Assembly (NCBI GenBank): GCA_963732345.1
Contig: CAVSZI010000009.1
Span: 321,760-385,759 of the forward strand
Source: Bog-532 sp963732345
GTDB lineage: Bacteria; Actinomycetota; Actinomycetes; Streptosporangiales; Streptosporangiaceae
Reading direction: 5' to 3'
Length of the DNA: 64,000 nt
In this document: positions 23,582 through 32,708 of the stretch, piece by piece
How positions within the stretch are numbered: position 1 is the stretch's first letter
Layout of the letters: each line of letters starts with the position of its first letter
The notes under the pieces: generated by a model
Seen by the model: only the letters and a program-made list of their open reading frames with translations
Database searches by the model: none
Told to the model about the DNA's origin: nothing
Translations under genes and position numbers: made by a program

Positions 23582-24692
23582 CTAGTGCCGGCCGAGATAG
23601 GCGAGCTCGGGAACGAACGCGGCCGCGTTGACGGTGCCGACTCCCGACGCCATGTCGTAACCGGGGGCGGCGCTGAAGCCCTTGACCGTGTACAGCTGGT
23701 TGTTCTGGGTGAACGACACGGTGTTGTTGCCCTTGGTGATGTCGACGATGCCCGGGGCGCGGGCTGCGGACGCCGCTCGCGCTGAGGTGCAACTGGGTGC
23801 CGCCCACGCCGGTCACCAGCGGGTCGCTGTCCGGCCACGAGGTCGTCGGGTAGGTGTCGTACGTCGACTGGTCCAGGCCGACGTCCGCGGCGCCGCTGTC
23901 ACCGGACGCGGCGAGCACGGTGACGTGGTGCGCGTACGCGTTCTCGTAGGCGCCGCGCAGCGACTCGAGGGTGGCCTTGTTCGGGAAGGTCTGCTCGGTC
24001 GCGCTGAAGCTCTGGCTGATCACGTCGCCGAGACCGTGGTTGATCACGTAGTTCTCGGCCGTGACGATCTGCGGGAAACCGGTCACGCCCTCGGTCTCCG
24101 ACACCGGCGTCTCGACCAGCAGGATGTTGGCGCCCGGGGCGATCGTGTGCGCGTACTCGACGTCGAGGGTCGCCTCCCCGGCCCAGCCGACCATGTTGGT
24201 GTTGTCCGGGTCGTAGGGCGGAACCTGGCCGGCCGGCGATGCGACATTGAGCGACGGGGGCGCCGGGTAGTGGAAGGTCTGGTCGAAGACCTTCAGGTCG
24301 TTCCGGATCGTCGGTGAGCCGAACGAATCGACGATGACAATGGTCGAGTCCCGTCCGTTCACGCCGCGCAGGTAGAGGGCCGGCAGGTTGTAGGCCTGCT
24401 GGATCTGGTCCGGCTCGTAACAGGCGATCCGGTAGTTCGCTTCGCAGTACGCGGTGGTCGGAGGGGCGCCGTTCGGGTGCCCGGCGTGCAGCACGCCCGG
24501 CCGGATGACCACGCCGGCCTGGGGAGCGGGCGCCTTCGCACCTGGCACCGAGACCGCCGACCCTGCCGAGACCACGGCGGCGGTGAGCGCACAGGCCCCT
24601 GCGGCTACCGTCGCTGTTCGCCGCCAGGCGCATGGGCAACTTCCCCCAAAACAGAAATGAATAAGACCTCTCCCGGGGAAGGACCATAACAC
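23582..24692 (-). pseudogene. Secreted sedolisin (S53) protease, catalytic-Ser segment deleted
   Basis: The N-terminal part has a signal-like 'TATVAAGACALTAAVVSAGS', then 'ACYEPDQIQQAYNLPALYLR' opening the catalytic domain, the Glu/Asp pair in 'GEATLDVEYAHTIAPGA' and the oxyanion Asp in 'AASGDSGAADVG'. After 'VTGVGGTQLHLSASGV' (near 23770) the frame shifts and jumps to the C-terminal end 'APGIVDITKGNN' ... 'APGYDMASGVGTVNAAAFVP'. Roughly 110 residues, including the SGTSxxxP serine, are missing compared with the family. The beginning of the signal peptide also looks disturbed, so the start is uncertain. Almost certainly non-functional. Confidence 0.8.
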
Positions 24693-24855
24693 TCACGATC
24701 CAACTGCGGTCAACGTCCCCGGGGGCGACACGTGAGGTGATCTGAGCCGGGCCCGGGGCGGCGGAGGGGTCGGCAGAACTCGTCGATCGGGTCATTCGAC
24801 CCGCGCGACGTGGGCCCAGCGTGCCGTCGGTCGCCGGGCCCGCGTCCACGGGCCG

Positions 24856-25011
24856 CTACCAGTAGTGCCGACGGCCACCGACCTCGTGGCCGATCGCGCC
24901 GAGCAGGAGCAGGATGAGCCCGATCACCAGGATGACGATACCGATCGTCCACAGGATCGCGATTTTCAGCAGGAAACCCACTATCAGAATGACGAGGCCT
25001 AGAATGATCAT
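24856..25011 (-). CDS. DUF6131-type micro-membrane protein
   Basis: A 51-residue protein made of two closely spaced hydrophobic helices ('MIILGLVILIVGFLLKIAIL', 'IVILVIGLILLLLGAIGHEV') and the conserved end 'GGRRHYW'. This pattern belongs to a tiny actinobacterial family (DUF6131 as I recall). ATG 25011 has 'gggag' upstream. Because the helices are hydrophobic Ile/Leu/Val with little else, it is likely a membrane-stress or packing peptide; the function is unknown. No gene is supported in 25012-25251. Confidence 0.7.
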   Translation of the reverse strand: MIILGLVILIVGFLLKIAILWTIGIVILVIGLILLLLGAIGHEVGGRRHYW

Positions 25012-25251
25012 TTGAACTCCCGTGTCACCTTTGAGCAACTTGTGCAATCTCGGCCGATTGCTGCCAGATGCGTCTTCCCTCAGAAATCGGGGAGAAACGC
25101 GGGGGCAAGAATCGGCTTTGACGGATGACCGCTGGAGTCTGGGCGGCGTCTCGACGGCACTCTCCAGCATGCGCAAGCTCAGCGCGCATGCAAATCGCCG
25201 GGCGAGGGCCGTGGTGTTCCGCCGGGCGGGGAATGCTACCGGATGGGCTCG

Positions 25252-25959
25252 TCAGGCGGGGGGCGCGGCGTTCACCACGACCTCGGCGCAGATGGCGGAG
25301 ACCGTCCTGCGCTCGGCCCGCGCCTGCGCCCGGAGCTGCTCAAACGCGACCCGGGCCGGAATCCCGTGGCGTCCCATCAGCACGCCCTTGGCCTGCTCGA
25401 TGATCCGCCGGGAATCCAGCGCACCCTGCAGCTGAACGGCGAGCTCCGACTGCTGCTGGCGCTGCATCATGCTGGCGATCAGCAGTGCGGCCAGGTCGGT
25501 GAGGGCGAGCAGGGCCAGCTCGCCCTCGGCGGACCACGGCCGGCTCTGCTCGGAGACCACGGCCACGACGCCGACGGCGTCCTGGTTGTACGGGAGCGGG
25601 GTGGCCAGGACCGCTCGCACCCGGCGGGAAAGGGCCGCGTCGCTGAACTTCGGCCAGCGCTGGTCCTGTTTCAGGTCCTCGACGCCGACCAGTTCCTTGT
25701 CCTCGAACGCGGCGATACACGGGCCCTCGGAGTGCTGGATCTGAATCTCCTCCAGGTGCTGCAGGCGGTCGTCGGAGGCGGCGACGCTGCGCAGCTGCTG
25801 TTCGGCGTCCGACAGCATCAGGCCGGCGCCGTCCACGCCGAACATGGCGTGCGTGGTGTGCACGATCTCGTGCAGCGCGTCCTCCACCCGCATCTCCCCG
25901 AACCGGAACTTCCCGAGTTCACCGAGAGCCTCGCGTACATCCTGGAGGGAGACGTTCAT
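25252..25959 (-). CDS. GAF-ANTAR RNA-binding regulator
   Basis: A 235-residue protein with a GAF sensor (about 20-165: 'VDGAGLMLSDAEQQLRSVAA', 'SEGPCIAAFEDKELVGVEDL') and a C-terminal ANTAR domain (about 170-225: 'DSRRIIEQAKGVLMGRHGIP' with 'AFEQLRAQARAERRTVSAI'). ANTAR binds dual-hexaloop RNA and prevents termination. ATG 25959 is chosen for its 'ggaggaagcgagg' ribosome site. It stands alone in the window; regulated transcripts and ligand are unknown. Confidence 0.9.
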   Translation of the reverse strand: MNVSLQDVREALGELGKFRFGEMRVEDALHEIVHTTHAMFGVDGAGLMLSDAEQQLRSVAASDDRLQHLEEIQIQHSEGPCIAAFEDKELVGVEDLKQDQRWPKFSDAALSRRVRAVLATPLPYNQDAVGVVAVVSEQSRPWSAEGELALLALTDLAALLIASMMQRQQQSELAVQLQGALDSRRIIEQAKGVLMGRHGIPARVAFEQLRAQARAERRTVSAICAEVVVNAAPPA

Positions 25960-26116
25960 GTCCTCGCTTCCTCCTCCGAAAAACCTGGTCAGGGGGCTGA
26001 CGGCCGACGGAAGTGCCACGGCCGGACAGAAATGACTCTAACCACGATTTCCATTGATTTCGTCCCGGCCAGATCAGCGAGATCCAGATCAGCGAGATGA
26101 TGTGGGCCGCGGCCGG

Positions 26117-26677
26117 CTAGCTGGCCTGCGGGTCGGCCCGCTCGGCGCGCAGGCCGGGCAGGACGGCGCGCAGTTCGTCCCACGGGAACGCGGCGGCTTC
26201 CTGGGCCTCGGGCTGCGGCAGGCGGGCGGCGTCGAGGATCACCGTGATGCCCCATTCGCGGAGCGCGGCGACGCTCCGGGCGAACACCGGATGAGCGGCG
26301 AGCGCCGCGTTCGGCCAGGGGACCGCGACGATGGGCAGGCGCAGGCCGACGGCCTCGTTCAGCAGGCCGAGCGCGAGAGTATCGCTGATGCCCTGCGCCC
26401 ATTTGTTCACCGTGTTGAAGGTCGCGGGCGCCACGATTAGGGCGTTCGGCGGGGGAAGGACGTCGGGTTCGTCAGGGCGCTTGTAGCGGACGCGGACCGG
26501 ATGCCCGCTCAGCCCGGCCAGGTTCCCGGCGTCGAGAAACTTGCTGCCGTCCGGCGTGGCGATCACGCAGACGTCCCATCCCTGAGCCTGAGCGTCCCGG
26601 ACGAACGCGGTAAGCTCGACGGCCGGCGGGGCGCCGCACGCGACGAGATAAAGAACGGGACGCGTATCCGCTGGCAC
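26117..26677 (-). CDS. Flavoprotein of the HFCD (PPC decarboxylase-like) family
   Basis: A 186-residue Rossmann-like flavoprotein. Diagnostic segments are the N-terminal 'PVLYLVACGAPPAVELTAFV', the central 'DVLPPPNALIVAPATFNTVN' and 'KWAQGISDTLALGLLNEA', which bind FMN in phosphopantothenoylcysteine decarboxylase-like proteins. The conserved active-site His near the N-terminus of true PPC decarboxylases is not evident. GTG 26677 has 'gaaggaa' upstream. It is an orphan flavoprotein of unknown substrate; coaBC itself is usually elsewhere. Confidence 0.8.
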   Translation of the reverse strand: MPADTRPVLYLVACGAPPAVELTAFVRDAQAQGWDVCVIATPDGSKFLDAGNLAGLSGHPVRVRYKRPDEPDVLPPPNALIVAPATFNTVNKWAQGISDTLALGLLNEAVGLRLPIVAVPWPNAALAAHPVFARSVAALREWGITVILDAARLPQPEAQEAAAFPWDELRAVLPGLRAERADPQAS

Positions 26678-26937
26678 GTCGTTTCCTTCCACTCGGGATC
26701 GGCCACGGCCCGCTTGGACCGGCCACGGCGGCCGACGGCAATGCCGGCTGAGGAATAGCACACTATGCCCTGGTCACGCCGGCGCCCTGGCCCTGTTGAC
26801 CACATCGTTAGCGCGGGCCGCCAGAATCGCGTCGGCCAGGGACATCCTCGATAGGGCTCTGGGCGACCGGTCCATTCCGCGAGCGTCGCCGGCTGATCCG
26901 CGATGTACGGTGGGACCTCCGTCCAAGGGAGAGCTGG

Positions 26938-27534
26938 ATGCCGGTCGATAGGTCATCCGGGCGGAGACCTGATAGTCCCGACCGCCGATCCGACGTGTCC
27001 TCCGATCGGGCGGCGGCCGCGCACCACGGCCCGGACGCAGCGACACGATTCACCGAGACCCGCAGTCGCGCTACGTATTACGCAGAGCTTCGCGCGGCCG
27101 ACAATGATCCGCTCGGGCGGCTCAACGGGGCTGACCTGGCACCGGATGCGGGTACGTCGTGGAGCGCCTGGGAGAGCCCTGAATTAGCTGATCATCCGGA
27201 CCGGCCCGCCCCCGATTCGTTCCGCGTCTCCCCCGAGCGGGCAACCCACATCCTCGACGGCGACGCGACGGGCGGCGGCCACCGCCATGGCACCGGCCGC
27301 CCGGGCAAAACGGAGTTCCCCGCCGGCTGGACCGATCAGAACATCGTGAGTGTCGTCGTGCGAATTGCCCGATCGCCCGAGGCGGTCCAGTTGCAAAGAA
27401 ACGGGCGGTGGCGAGCCGAGGGCAACCATGATGGAGTCGACATCGCTGTCGTCGTCATGCCGGACGGGCGTATCTGGACCGCTCACCCGTTGCCCGGATC
27501 GCCGGGCGTCACACAGAACCCAAGGAATCGGTGA
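26938..27534 (+). CDS. EndoU-family nuclease toxin (orphan C-terminal toxin)
   Basis: A 198-residue protein whose C-terminal 100 residues match bacterial EndoU toxin domains: 'ERATHILDGDATGGGHRHGT' with two catalytic-type His, 'GRPGKTEFPAGWTDQNIVSV', and 'DGVDIAVVVMPDGRIWTAHP'. EndoU toxins cleave RNA and normally sit at the end of contact-dependent or type VII effectors. Here the first 90 residues are short, charged and disordered, so the delivery domain is missing. 'gggagagctgg' precedes ATG 26938. The TGA overlaps the next gene's ATG, the usual toxin-immunity coupling. Confidence 0.85.
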   Translation: MPVDRSSGRRPDSPDRRSDVSSDRAAAAHHGPDAATRFTETRSRATYYAELRAADNDPLGRLNGADLAPDAGTSWSAWESPELADHPDRPAPDSFRVSPERATHILDGDATGGGHRHGTGRPGKTEFPAGWTDQNIVSVVVRIARSPEAVQLQRNGRWRAEGNHDGVDIAVVVMPDGRIWTAHPLPGSPGVTQNPRNR

Positions 27535-27791
27535 TGGACGAGTACGAACTGGCCGAACGGGCGCATGCGCTACCCGATAGGTTCGCCGACCGACTAGAAC
27601 CGGGCGACCTGGCCACCGTTCGCCAGTACGCGGACGTCGGCGAGTGGGGCGAGGAGATCGACCTCTTGCTGGCCACGCTGAGCGCGACACGCCAGCCAAT
27701 CACTACGGCGGAGCGAAGCGATCTCCTCGTCCTCCTCAAAGCCATGGGCCTGCCCACCGATCCGGTCCGGAAGCTAAGCCTTAGGAGCTGA
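27534..27791 (+). CDS. Putative immunity protein to the EndoU toxin
   Basis: An 85-residue acidic helical protein ('MDEYELAERAHALPDRFADR', 'GDLATVRQYADVGEWGEEID'). Its ATG overlaps the toxin's TGA by one base (TGATG; a GTG lies three bases earlier). Small acidic partners immediately after polymorphic toxins are typically immunity proteins; the specific role is inferred from that position. Its last 18 bp overlap the convergent AlkD gene. Confidence 0.75.
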   Translation: MDEYELAERAHALPDRFADRLEPGDLATVRQYADVGEWGEEIDLLLATLSATRQPITTAERSDLLVLLKAMGLPTDPVRKLSLRS

Positions 27792-28556
27792 CATCGATAC
27801 CGTGAAGCCTCCCGCAGATCGGTGAGGGCGGTTGCGGGCGGCGAGGAGGGAGTCGCGGGTGGCGGGCGGGAGGGGCTTCAGGGCTTCGCGCAGGGTGACG
27901 CCGGAGACCTGGTGGATGCGGGGCGCCAGCCAGCCGGCGACGAGGGCGGGGCGCTTCTTGGCGGTCTCGCGGAGGACCCAGCCGATGGCCTTGCGGATGA
28001 AGAACTCCTTTTCGGCCAGCATCTGGTCGGCGTAGCCGGAGAACCGGTCGAAGTCCCCTCCCCCGCGCCGCAGTGGCCCCAGGAGCGCCAGCAGGGCCGA
28101 GCGCCGGATCCAGAAGTCGCCGTCGGCCGCCCAGCGGTCCAGCACCGAGGTCAGTTCCGGGCCGCGCTCGACCAGGGTGCCCATCAGGTCGGCCGCGAGG
28201 CTGTCCACCAGGGCCCAGGTGCGCGCTTCACGGAGCATCCGCTCGAGGAAGGGGATGTCGGCGGGGCCAAGTAGGGCTGGGTTCTGGATGAGCAGCATCT
28301 GGGCCGCCATCCGGCGCTCGAAGACCGGGCGCTTCCATAGGGCGGCGGCCAGCGAGACCAGCTCATCGTGGGCCAGGGTCGGGCGGGCGCGGCACCAAGC
28401 GCGGACCGCGGCCCGGGTGAGCGGAACCGAGACGCCGAAGAACTCCAAGTCGCTTTTGAGGTAAGCCTTCTCGCTGGTGGCCCGATCCGGGGTGCCAGCA
28501 GCGCGCAGCGCGGCGGCTAGCGCGTCCGCTTCGGCTTCGGCTTCGGCTTGGATCAT
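27774..28556 (-). CDS. DNA alkylation repair protein, AlkD-like HEAT-repeat glycosylase
   Basis: A 260-residue all-helical AlkD-like enzyme that excises alkylated bases. Characteristic stretches are 'YLKSDLEFFGVSVPLTRAAV', 'LWKRPVFERRMAAQMLLIQN', 'SWALVDSLAAD'-type 'TWALVDSLAADLMGTLVERG', 'DFWIRRSALLALLGPLRRGG' and 'FFIRKAIGWVLRETAKKRPA', where Trp, Asp and Arg line the DNA groove. The N-terminus begins with an acidic (EA)n stretch. ATG 28556. Overlaps the immunity gene tail to tail. Confidence 0.9.
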   Translation of the reverse strand: MIQAEAEAEADALAAALRAAGTPDRATSEKAYLKSDLEFFGVSVPLTRAAVRAWCRARPTLAHDELVSLAAALWKRPVFERRMAAQMLLIQNPALLGPADIPFLERMLREARTWALVDSLAADLMGTLVERGPELTSVLDRWAADGDFWIRRSALLALLGPLRRGGGDFDRFSGYADQMLAEKEFFIRKAIGWVLRETAKKRPALVAGWLAPRIHQVSGVTLREALKPLPPATRDSLLAARNRPHRSAGGFTVSMSAPKA

Positions 28557-28574
28557 GGCCCCAGGTTTTCACGT

Positions 28575-28773
28575 CCATGATGGCGACCTGCACCAGCGGC
28601 GCCGGGCGCCCGGCCGAGGACAGCCGCTCCGCCGCGAGCGAGCCGTCGGGGCGGAAATGGTCCTCCGGTGCCAGGACGGAGACCATCATCGGCGCCTCTT
28701 GCCCGTCCATGGTCAGGCACGGTGAGCCAGGGCCCAGGGAGGCGCCTTTGTCGAGATAGTCCATCAGGCGCAC
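28575..28773 (-). pseudogene. Acyl-CoA synthetase remnant with internal deletion
   Basis: The frame starts like an AMP-forming fatty-acyl-CoA synthetase ('MRLMDYLDKGASLGPGSPCL') and after about 25 residues jumps into the middle of the same enzyme ('EAPMMVSVLAPEDHFRPDGS', 'AGRPAPLVQVAIMD'). About 300 intervening residues and the whole C-terminal part are missing. It is fully inactive. The stretch 28774-28894 has no gene. Confidence 0.65.
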
Positions 28774-28894
28774 GAGCGGTCCCCGGATCGGCGGCCACGG
28801 GGTGGTCTTCCGGGCCCGCGGCTCATCGGAACAACCAGGGGCCCGGAAGACGATCGGGGCGGCCCGGCGTGCGCAGCACGCCGGGCCACGGGAC

Positions 28895-29091
28895 TCAGTG
28901 CTGGACGGTGAGCGTCGGCTCCATCACCAGGCCGAAGCTCCGCAGCACGCCCAGCAGTTCACGGTGGCGGGTTCTCGCTCATCACGCCGGCCGACCCGGC
29001 CCGCGCGAGCGCTTCGGCCATCCCGGCGCCCAGGCCGCGGGCACCCCCGGGTGACCAGGGCCTTGCGCCCGGTCAAGTCGTACACACCCAT
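28895..29091 (-). pseudogene. Short-chain dehydrogenase remnant
   Basis: ATG 29091 opens 'MGVYDLTGRKALVT', the start of an SDR with the first half of its TGxxxGxG cofactor loop, then shifts frame inside 'GGARGLGAGMAEALARAG'-like sequence. The 3' end reads 'ELLGVLRSFGLVMEPTLTVQ' before a TGA in another frame and may come from a different gene. Inactive. 29092-29465 holds no supported gene. Confidence 0.5.
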
Positions 29092-29465
29092 AGGGCATCT
29101 CCCCCTTGAGACGGTGGCTGCCGGAACTGCGACGTAGGTCACAGCGTAACGAAGACGCCCTGCAGACGCTTGCCCAGCTCGATTACGCGCGCACCAGCCA
29201 GCGCGAGATCGCAACGGCACCGCGGTCCCGGCGGCGCGAAGGACCGTCACATCCGAAGGGATCCGCCCCAACCGGCACCGGCCGCGTCGGCTGAGGCGGG
29301 GCCATTTGGCCCGATGTACCACGGGAAATGCCCGCGATGATCTAGTGTGGTCGCCCGATACGTGGTGAGCGCGGGGCTTCCAGGTGTCCTGCTCGGCTGC
29401 TGTTCCGCAGCCGTCGCGGGAGGGCCACGCATCCTCGGAATCGGACGGCGATACGAGGTGGGGAC

Positions 29466-30359
29466 ATGCCGCTGGGGAGGCCACTGCACCACGGCCGGGG
29501 CCGGCGCGAACAGGCGCGCCCGCGATCCCGCCATCGTTATCTGTGGGGCCTGCTCGTGGTCCCCATCCTGATCGCGGCGGGTGTGGACCTGGTGGGCGGC
29601 CCGGGCGGTGCGGACGCCCCGAACGAGGCGGCGCCAGGCCAGGGGCACACGGCCGCCGCCGCGCCCAGCCCGGCCAGCACGAGGCCGGGGTCGGTCACCG
29701 ACGTGCAGGGCGCGGCCGCGTGCGCGCCGGCGAGCAGCACGTCCGCGCCCTGTTCGGTGGGCGGAGCGCGCGTGGTGAAGATGTCGGCCCGGACGTCCGG
29801 CGGGGCGGCCAATCCGGGATCAGCCGGCCGTCCGGCGGGCCCGGCGCCCGGCTCAGCGCGCGGGAGCACGCCTCCGTCCTCGTCTGCGTCCTCGCCTGCG
29901 GCGGCCGGTCCGGTGGCGGCGGCGGCGCCTCAGCAGGGCACGCCCGCGGGTCAGGTACTCGCGCTCATCAACCGGGCACGGAGCCAGGCCGGGCTGCCCA
30001 CCCTGACCTTCTCCGCGGGCCTCGACCAGAGCGCGTCGGCGCACAACCTGACGATCGCCAACGGCTGCGGGCTCTCGCACCAGTGCCCCGGCGAGCCGCC
30101 GATCGGCACCCGTGAGACCGACGCCGACGTGCACTGGACGTCGGCCGGCGAGAACATCGGCGAGGCCGGCCCGGAAGCGGACACCACCGCGGCCATCGCG
30201 GCGGCCGCGGTCGGGCTCACCCAGGACATGCTCAGCGAGAAACCCCCGGACGACGGCCACCGGCTGAACATCCTGGGCAGTTCGTTCGCCCACATCGGGA
30301 TCGCGGTGTACCGGAGCAGTTCGGGCACGGTCTGGCTCACCCAGGACTTCTCGAACTAG
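29466..30359 (+). CDS. Secreted or anchored CAP (SCP-like) domain protein
   Basis: A 297-residue protein with a basic N-terminus, one signal-anchor helix ('LWGLLVVPILIAAGVDLVGG', residues about 26-45), a long Ala/Pro/Ser/Gly linker, and a C-terminal CAP domain (about 165-295): 'QVLALINRARSQAGLPTLTF', 'SASAHNLTIANGC', 'WTSAGENIGEAG' and 'GHRLNILGSSFAHIGIAVYR'. The His/Glu pattern of the CAP cavity is present. Bacterial CAP proteins are extracytoplasmic with largely unknown function; some bind lipids or peptidoglycan. Confidence 0.85.
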   Translation: MPLGRPLHHGRGRREQARPRSRHRYLWGLLVVPILIAAGVDLVGGPGGADAPNEAAPGQGHTAAAAPSPASTRPGSVTDVQGAAACAPASSTSAPCSVGGARVVKMSARTSGGAANPGSAGRPAGPAPGSARGSTPPSSSASSPAAAGPVAAAAPQQGTPAGQVLALINRARSQAGLPTLTFSAGLDQSASAHNLTIANGCGLSHQCPGEPPIGTRETDADVHWTSAGENIGEAGPEADTTAAIAAAAVGLTQDMLSEKPPDDGHRLNILGSSFAHIGIAVYRSSSGTVWLTQDFSN

Positions 30360-30473
30360 CCCCGGTCAAGCGATTCATGACGACTTTTCCCGCAGCATGC
30401 GCGGAAAGGTCGCCACGATCATGGTCGGGCACCCGCGGGTGGTGCTGGTGTGACCTGAGTGTTTGCTGGGGGC

Positions 30474-30668
30474 CTAGGGCGGGGCGGGGCCGGCGGCGGG
30501 CGGGGGCGCGGGGGCCAGCAGCGGGCGACGCCCGGGGGCCAGCTGGGGGCCTACGGCCCGCCACCGCTGGCGCACATTCATCACGAGCTCGAACGCGAAC
30601 CAGACGGCGGCCACGCTGTCGAAAGCCGTGGCCGCTGCGCCGGGGGTGAAGACGAGCGGCTCGCTCAC
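30474..30668 (-). pseudogene. N-terminal fragment of an isoprenylcysteine-methyltransferase-like membrane protein
   Basis: From ATG 30668 the first 40 residues ('MSEPLVFTPGAAATAFDSVA', 'AVWFAFELVMNVRQRWRA') look like the first helix of actinobacterial ICMT-like methyltransferases. The frame then degenerates into Pro/Ala/Gly low complexity and stops. The catalytic domain is absent. The identification rests on pattern memory. 30360-30473 and 30669-30836 show no other gene. Confidence 0.35.
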
Positions 30669-30836
30669 CCGGCCATTACGGCACCGTCGGCCGGACCAAC
30701 CGGGACGGCACCGCCGGGTGGGATAATACCGCCGGTACGACCGGGCGGGACAGCGCCGCCGACCGCGCCCACGCAGGCTGACCGCTGAGGGCGGTCAGGC
30801 GTGGGCGCAGCCGGCGGGCAGAGCTCTGTTGGCTCG

Positions 30837-31040
30837 TTAGAGGGGGCGAACCTGCTCGGCCTGCGGGCCCCGGGTGCCCTGGCCGACCGAGAACTCGACC
30901 CTCTGGTTCTCCTGAAGGCTGCGGTAGCCGTCAGCCTGGATCGCGGAGAAGTGCACGAAGACGTCGGCCGAGCCGTCGTCCGGTGCGATGAAGCCATAGC
31001 CCTTGTCAGCGTTGAACCACTTAACGGTTCCCTCTGCCAT
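30837..31040 (-). CDS. csp: Cold-shock protein, CspA family
   Basis: A 67-residue single cold-shock domain. RNP1 'KGYGFI' and RNP2 'VFVHFSAI' are intact, with the canonical start 'MAEGTVKWFNADKGYG' and end 'GPQAEQVRPL'. It binds single-stranded RNA/DNA and acts as an RNA chaperone. ATG 31040 (with 'ggagagattggga' upstream) is preferred over the in-frame ATG two codons earlier. The roughly 360 bp upstream (31041-31399) contain no gene and could include a long structured leader, common for csp mRNAs. Confidence 0.95.
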   Translation of the reverse strand: MAEGTVKWFNADKGYGFIAPDDGSADVFVHFSAIQADGYRSLQENQRVEFSVGQGTRGPQAEQVRPL

Positions 31041-31399
31041 TCCCAATCTCTCCTACTGCGATCTTCGGGTCCACTTGTGTGTCCCCGGGCTGCTGCGACC
31101 GCCTGCCTCGAAGGATTGGCTCCCGGGAGGTCCTTTGGCGCCCGCTGTCAAATTCGCAGGCACCGTGACACGGACAACGAACTTCGACGACAACCACGGC
31201 TATTTAACACCATGCTGTGCACCGATGCTGCATAGGCGGGGCGGTCCGTCCCGATCGGCGTCCCACCGGGTGCTCGCGACCCACTTCAGCTGGTGCCCGG
31301 AGCGGGAGGGACTCCCAGGCGCCGCGGCTGGCCCGGCCGGTGCGGCAGCGCGCGGGACAGGGCCGACTCCCCGGTCGCCCGGCGCGCCGCCAGCGGGAC

Positions 31400-32371
31400 C
31401 TAATGCCCGAAGTCGGCGCGGGCGGCGTCCAGGGTGCGCATCACGGCCAGCGTGTCGTCCAGCGTGAGCACCGGGGATTCGGTGAGGCCGGCCCGCAGGC
31501 AGCGGGCGACCTCTTCGGCCTCGTAGGTGAAGCCGTGCCCCGGCAGGGTGATCGCACGGGTCTCCGGCTCCCGGCCGGCGCGCTGCAGGGTGAGGCGCTC
31601 CGGGCGGTAGAACGGCGGCCCGACCGTGATGATGCCACCGGTCCCAGTGATCACGGCGACCCGCGGCGAGTCGGCCCAAAGGCCGGAGTGGTAGAGGCCG
31701 ACCGCGCCGCCGGTATACCGGGCGATGACGGCGGTGTTCGCGTCGACACCATTCGGCGCCGGGGTGGCCAGCGCACGGACCGCGTCGGGCTCGCCGAGCA
31801 GCATCGCGCCGAACGAGATCGGGTACACCCCGATATCAAGCAGGGCACCCCCGGCCAGGTCAGCGTTCCACAGGCGGCTGCCCGGGTCGTACGGCGGGGA
31901 GCCGGCGTAGTCGGCCTGGACCGCGGTGACCCGGCCGATCGCCCCGTCGCTCACCAGGCCCGCGGCCGCGCGGACCAGCGGGCTGAAGCGGGTCCACATC
32001 GCCTCCATCGCGAACAGGTGCCGTTCCCGGGCCAGCGCGACCAGGTCTTCCGCCTCCGCGGCGGTCACCGTGAACGGCTTCTCCACCAGCACCGCCCGCC
32101 CGGCCAGCAGGCACAGCCGGGCCGCGCCGTGATGCCCCGGATGCAGGGTCGCCACGTAGATCACGTCGAGGCTGTCGTCGGCCGCGAGATCTTCGTACGA
32201 CCCGTAGGAGCGGCCGATGCCGTAGTCCGCCGCGAATTCAGCGGCCCGGGCGGCGTCGCGGGAGCCGACCGCCGCGACGACGTGGTCCTCCAGCAGCAGC
32301 AGATCTTCGGTGAAGGTCCGGGCGATGCTTCCCGGGCCGAGGATGCCCCACCGGAGGGGCGCGTGTTCCAT
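31400..32371 (-). CDS. Gfo/Idh/MocA-family NAD(P)-dependent oxidoreductase
   Basis: A 323-residue dehydrogenase. An N-terminal Rossmann fold 'RWGILGPGSIARTFTEDL' (GxGxxA-like), 'VAAVGSRDAARAAEFA' and 'VLVEKPFTVTAAEAEDL' with the catalytic Lys of the EKP motif (about 95) are followed by a C-terminal alpha/beta domain with 'GGALLDIGVYPISF' and 'GFTYEAEEVARCLRAG'. Such enzymes oxidise or reduce sugars, inositols or their derivatives. ATG 32371 is chosen; an in-frame GTG lies nine bases upstream. Substrate unknown; an inositol-related remnant lies 6.5 kb away. Confidence 0.88.
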   Translation of the reverse strand: MEHAPLRWGILGPGSIARTFTEDLLLLEDHVVAAVGSRDAARAAEFAADYGIGRSYGSYEDLAADDSLDVIYVATLHPGHHGAARLCLLAGRAVLVEKPFTVTAAEAEDLVALARERHLFAMEAMWTRFSPLVRAAAGLVSDGAIGRVTAVQADYAGSPPYDPGSRLWNADLAGGALLDIGVYPISFGAMLLGEPDAVRALATPAPNGVDANTAVIARYTGGAVGLYHSGLWADSPRVAVITGTGGIITVGPPFYRPERLTLQRAGREPETRAITLPGHGFTYEAEEVARCLRAGLTESPVLTLDDTLAVMRTLDAARADFGH

Positions 32372-32467
32372 GGTGTTCACGTGCCGAGTATCCCGCAGGC
32401 GCAATGTCCCGTCGGCTGGGTGGCGCGCGCTAGCGGCGCGCTTCGGCCTTAAAGAACGTGTAGCAGG

Positions 32468-32668
32468 CTGTCGTACCGGATCGAGAACGGTCTCTGCCTG
32501 CCGGTCGAGATCCGCCGCGCGGCCATCGCCGAGATGGCCGCCCACATCCAGAAGCACGACGTGCACCGGTGGGTGACGGAACAGCTGGCGGACATCGCCT
32601 CGCGCGGCGCGAAGCTAAGCGGGCAGGCGGGCGCGGAGACGGGCGCGGGCGCGACGGGAGACCGCTGA
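32468..32668 (+). pseudogene. C-terminal protein fragment, unidentified
   Basis: A frame without a start encodes a plausible C-terminal helix bundle ('LSYRIENGLCLPVEIRRAAI', 'AEMAAHIQKHDVHRWVTEQL') followed by an Ala/Gly tail and TGA. It lies between two convergent-reading genes. Likely the end of a deleted gene; parent family not recognised. Confidence 0.35.
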
Positions 32669-32708
32669 GCCGGCGCTGAGGGCCCGGGCCCGGTTTCTCT
32701 GGTCCGGG

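Noticed and set aside
29092..29465. Small plus-strand frame before the CAP gene
   Set aside because: No ribosome site, no hydrophobic pattern or motif; treated as intergenic.
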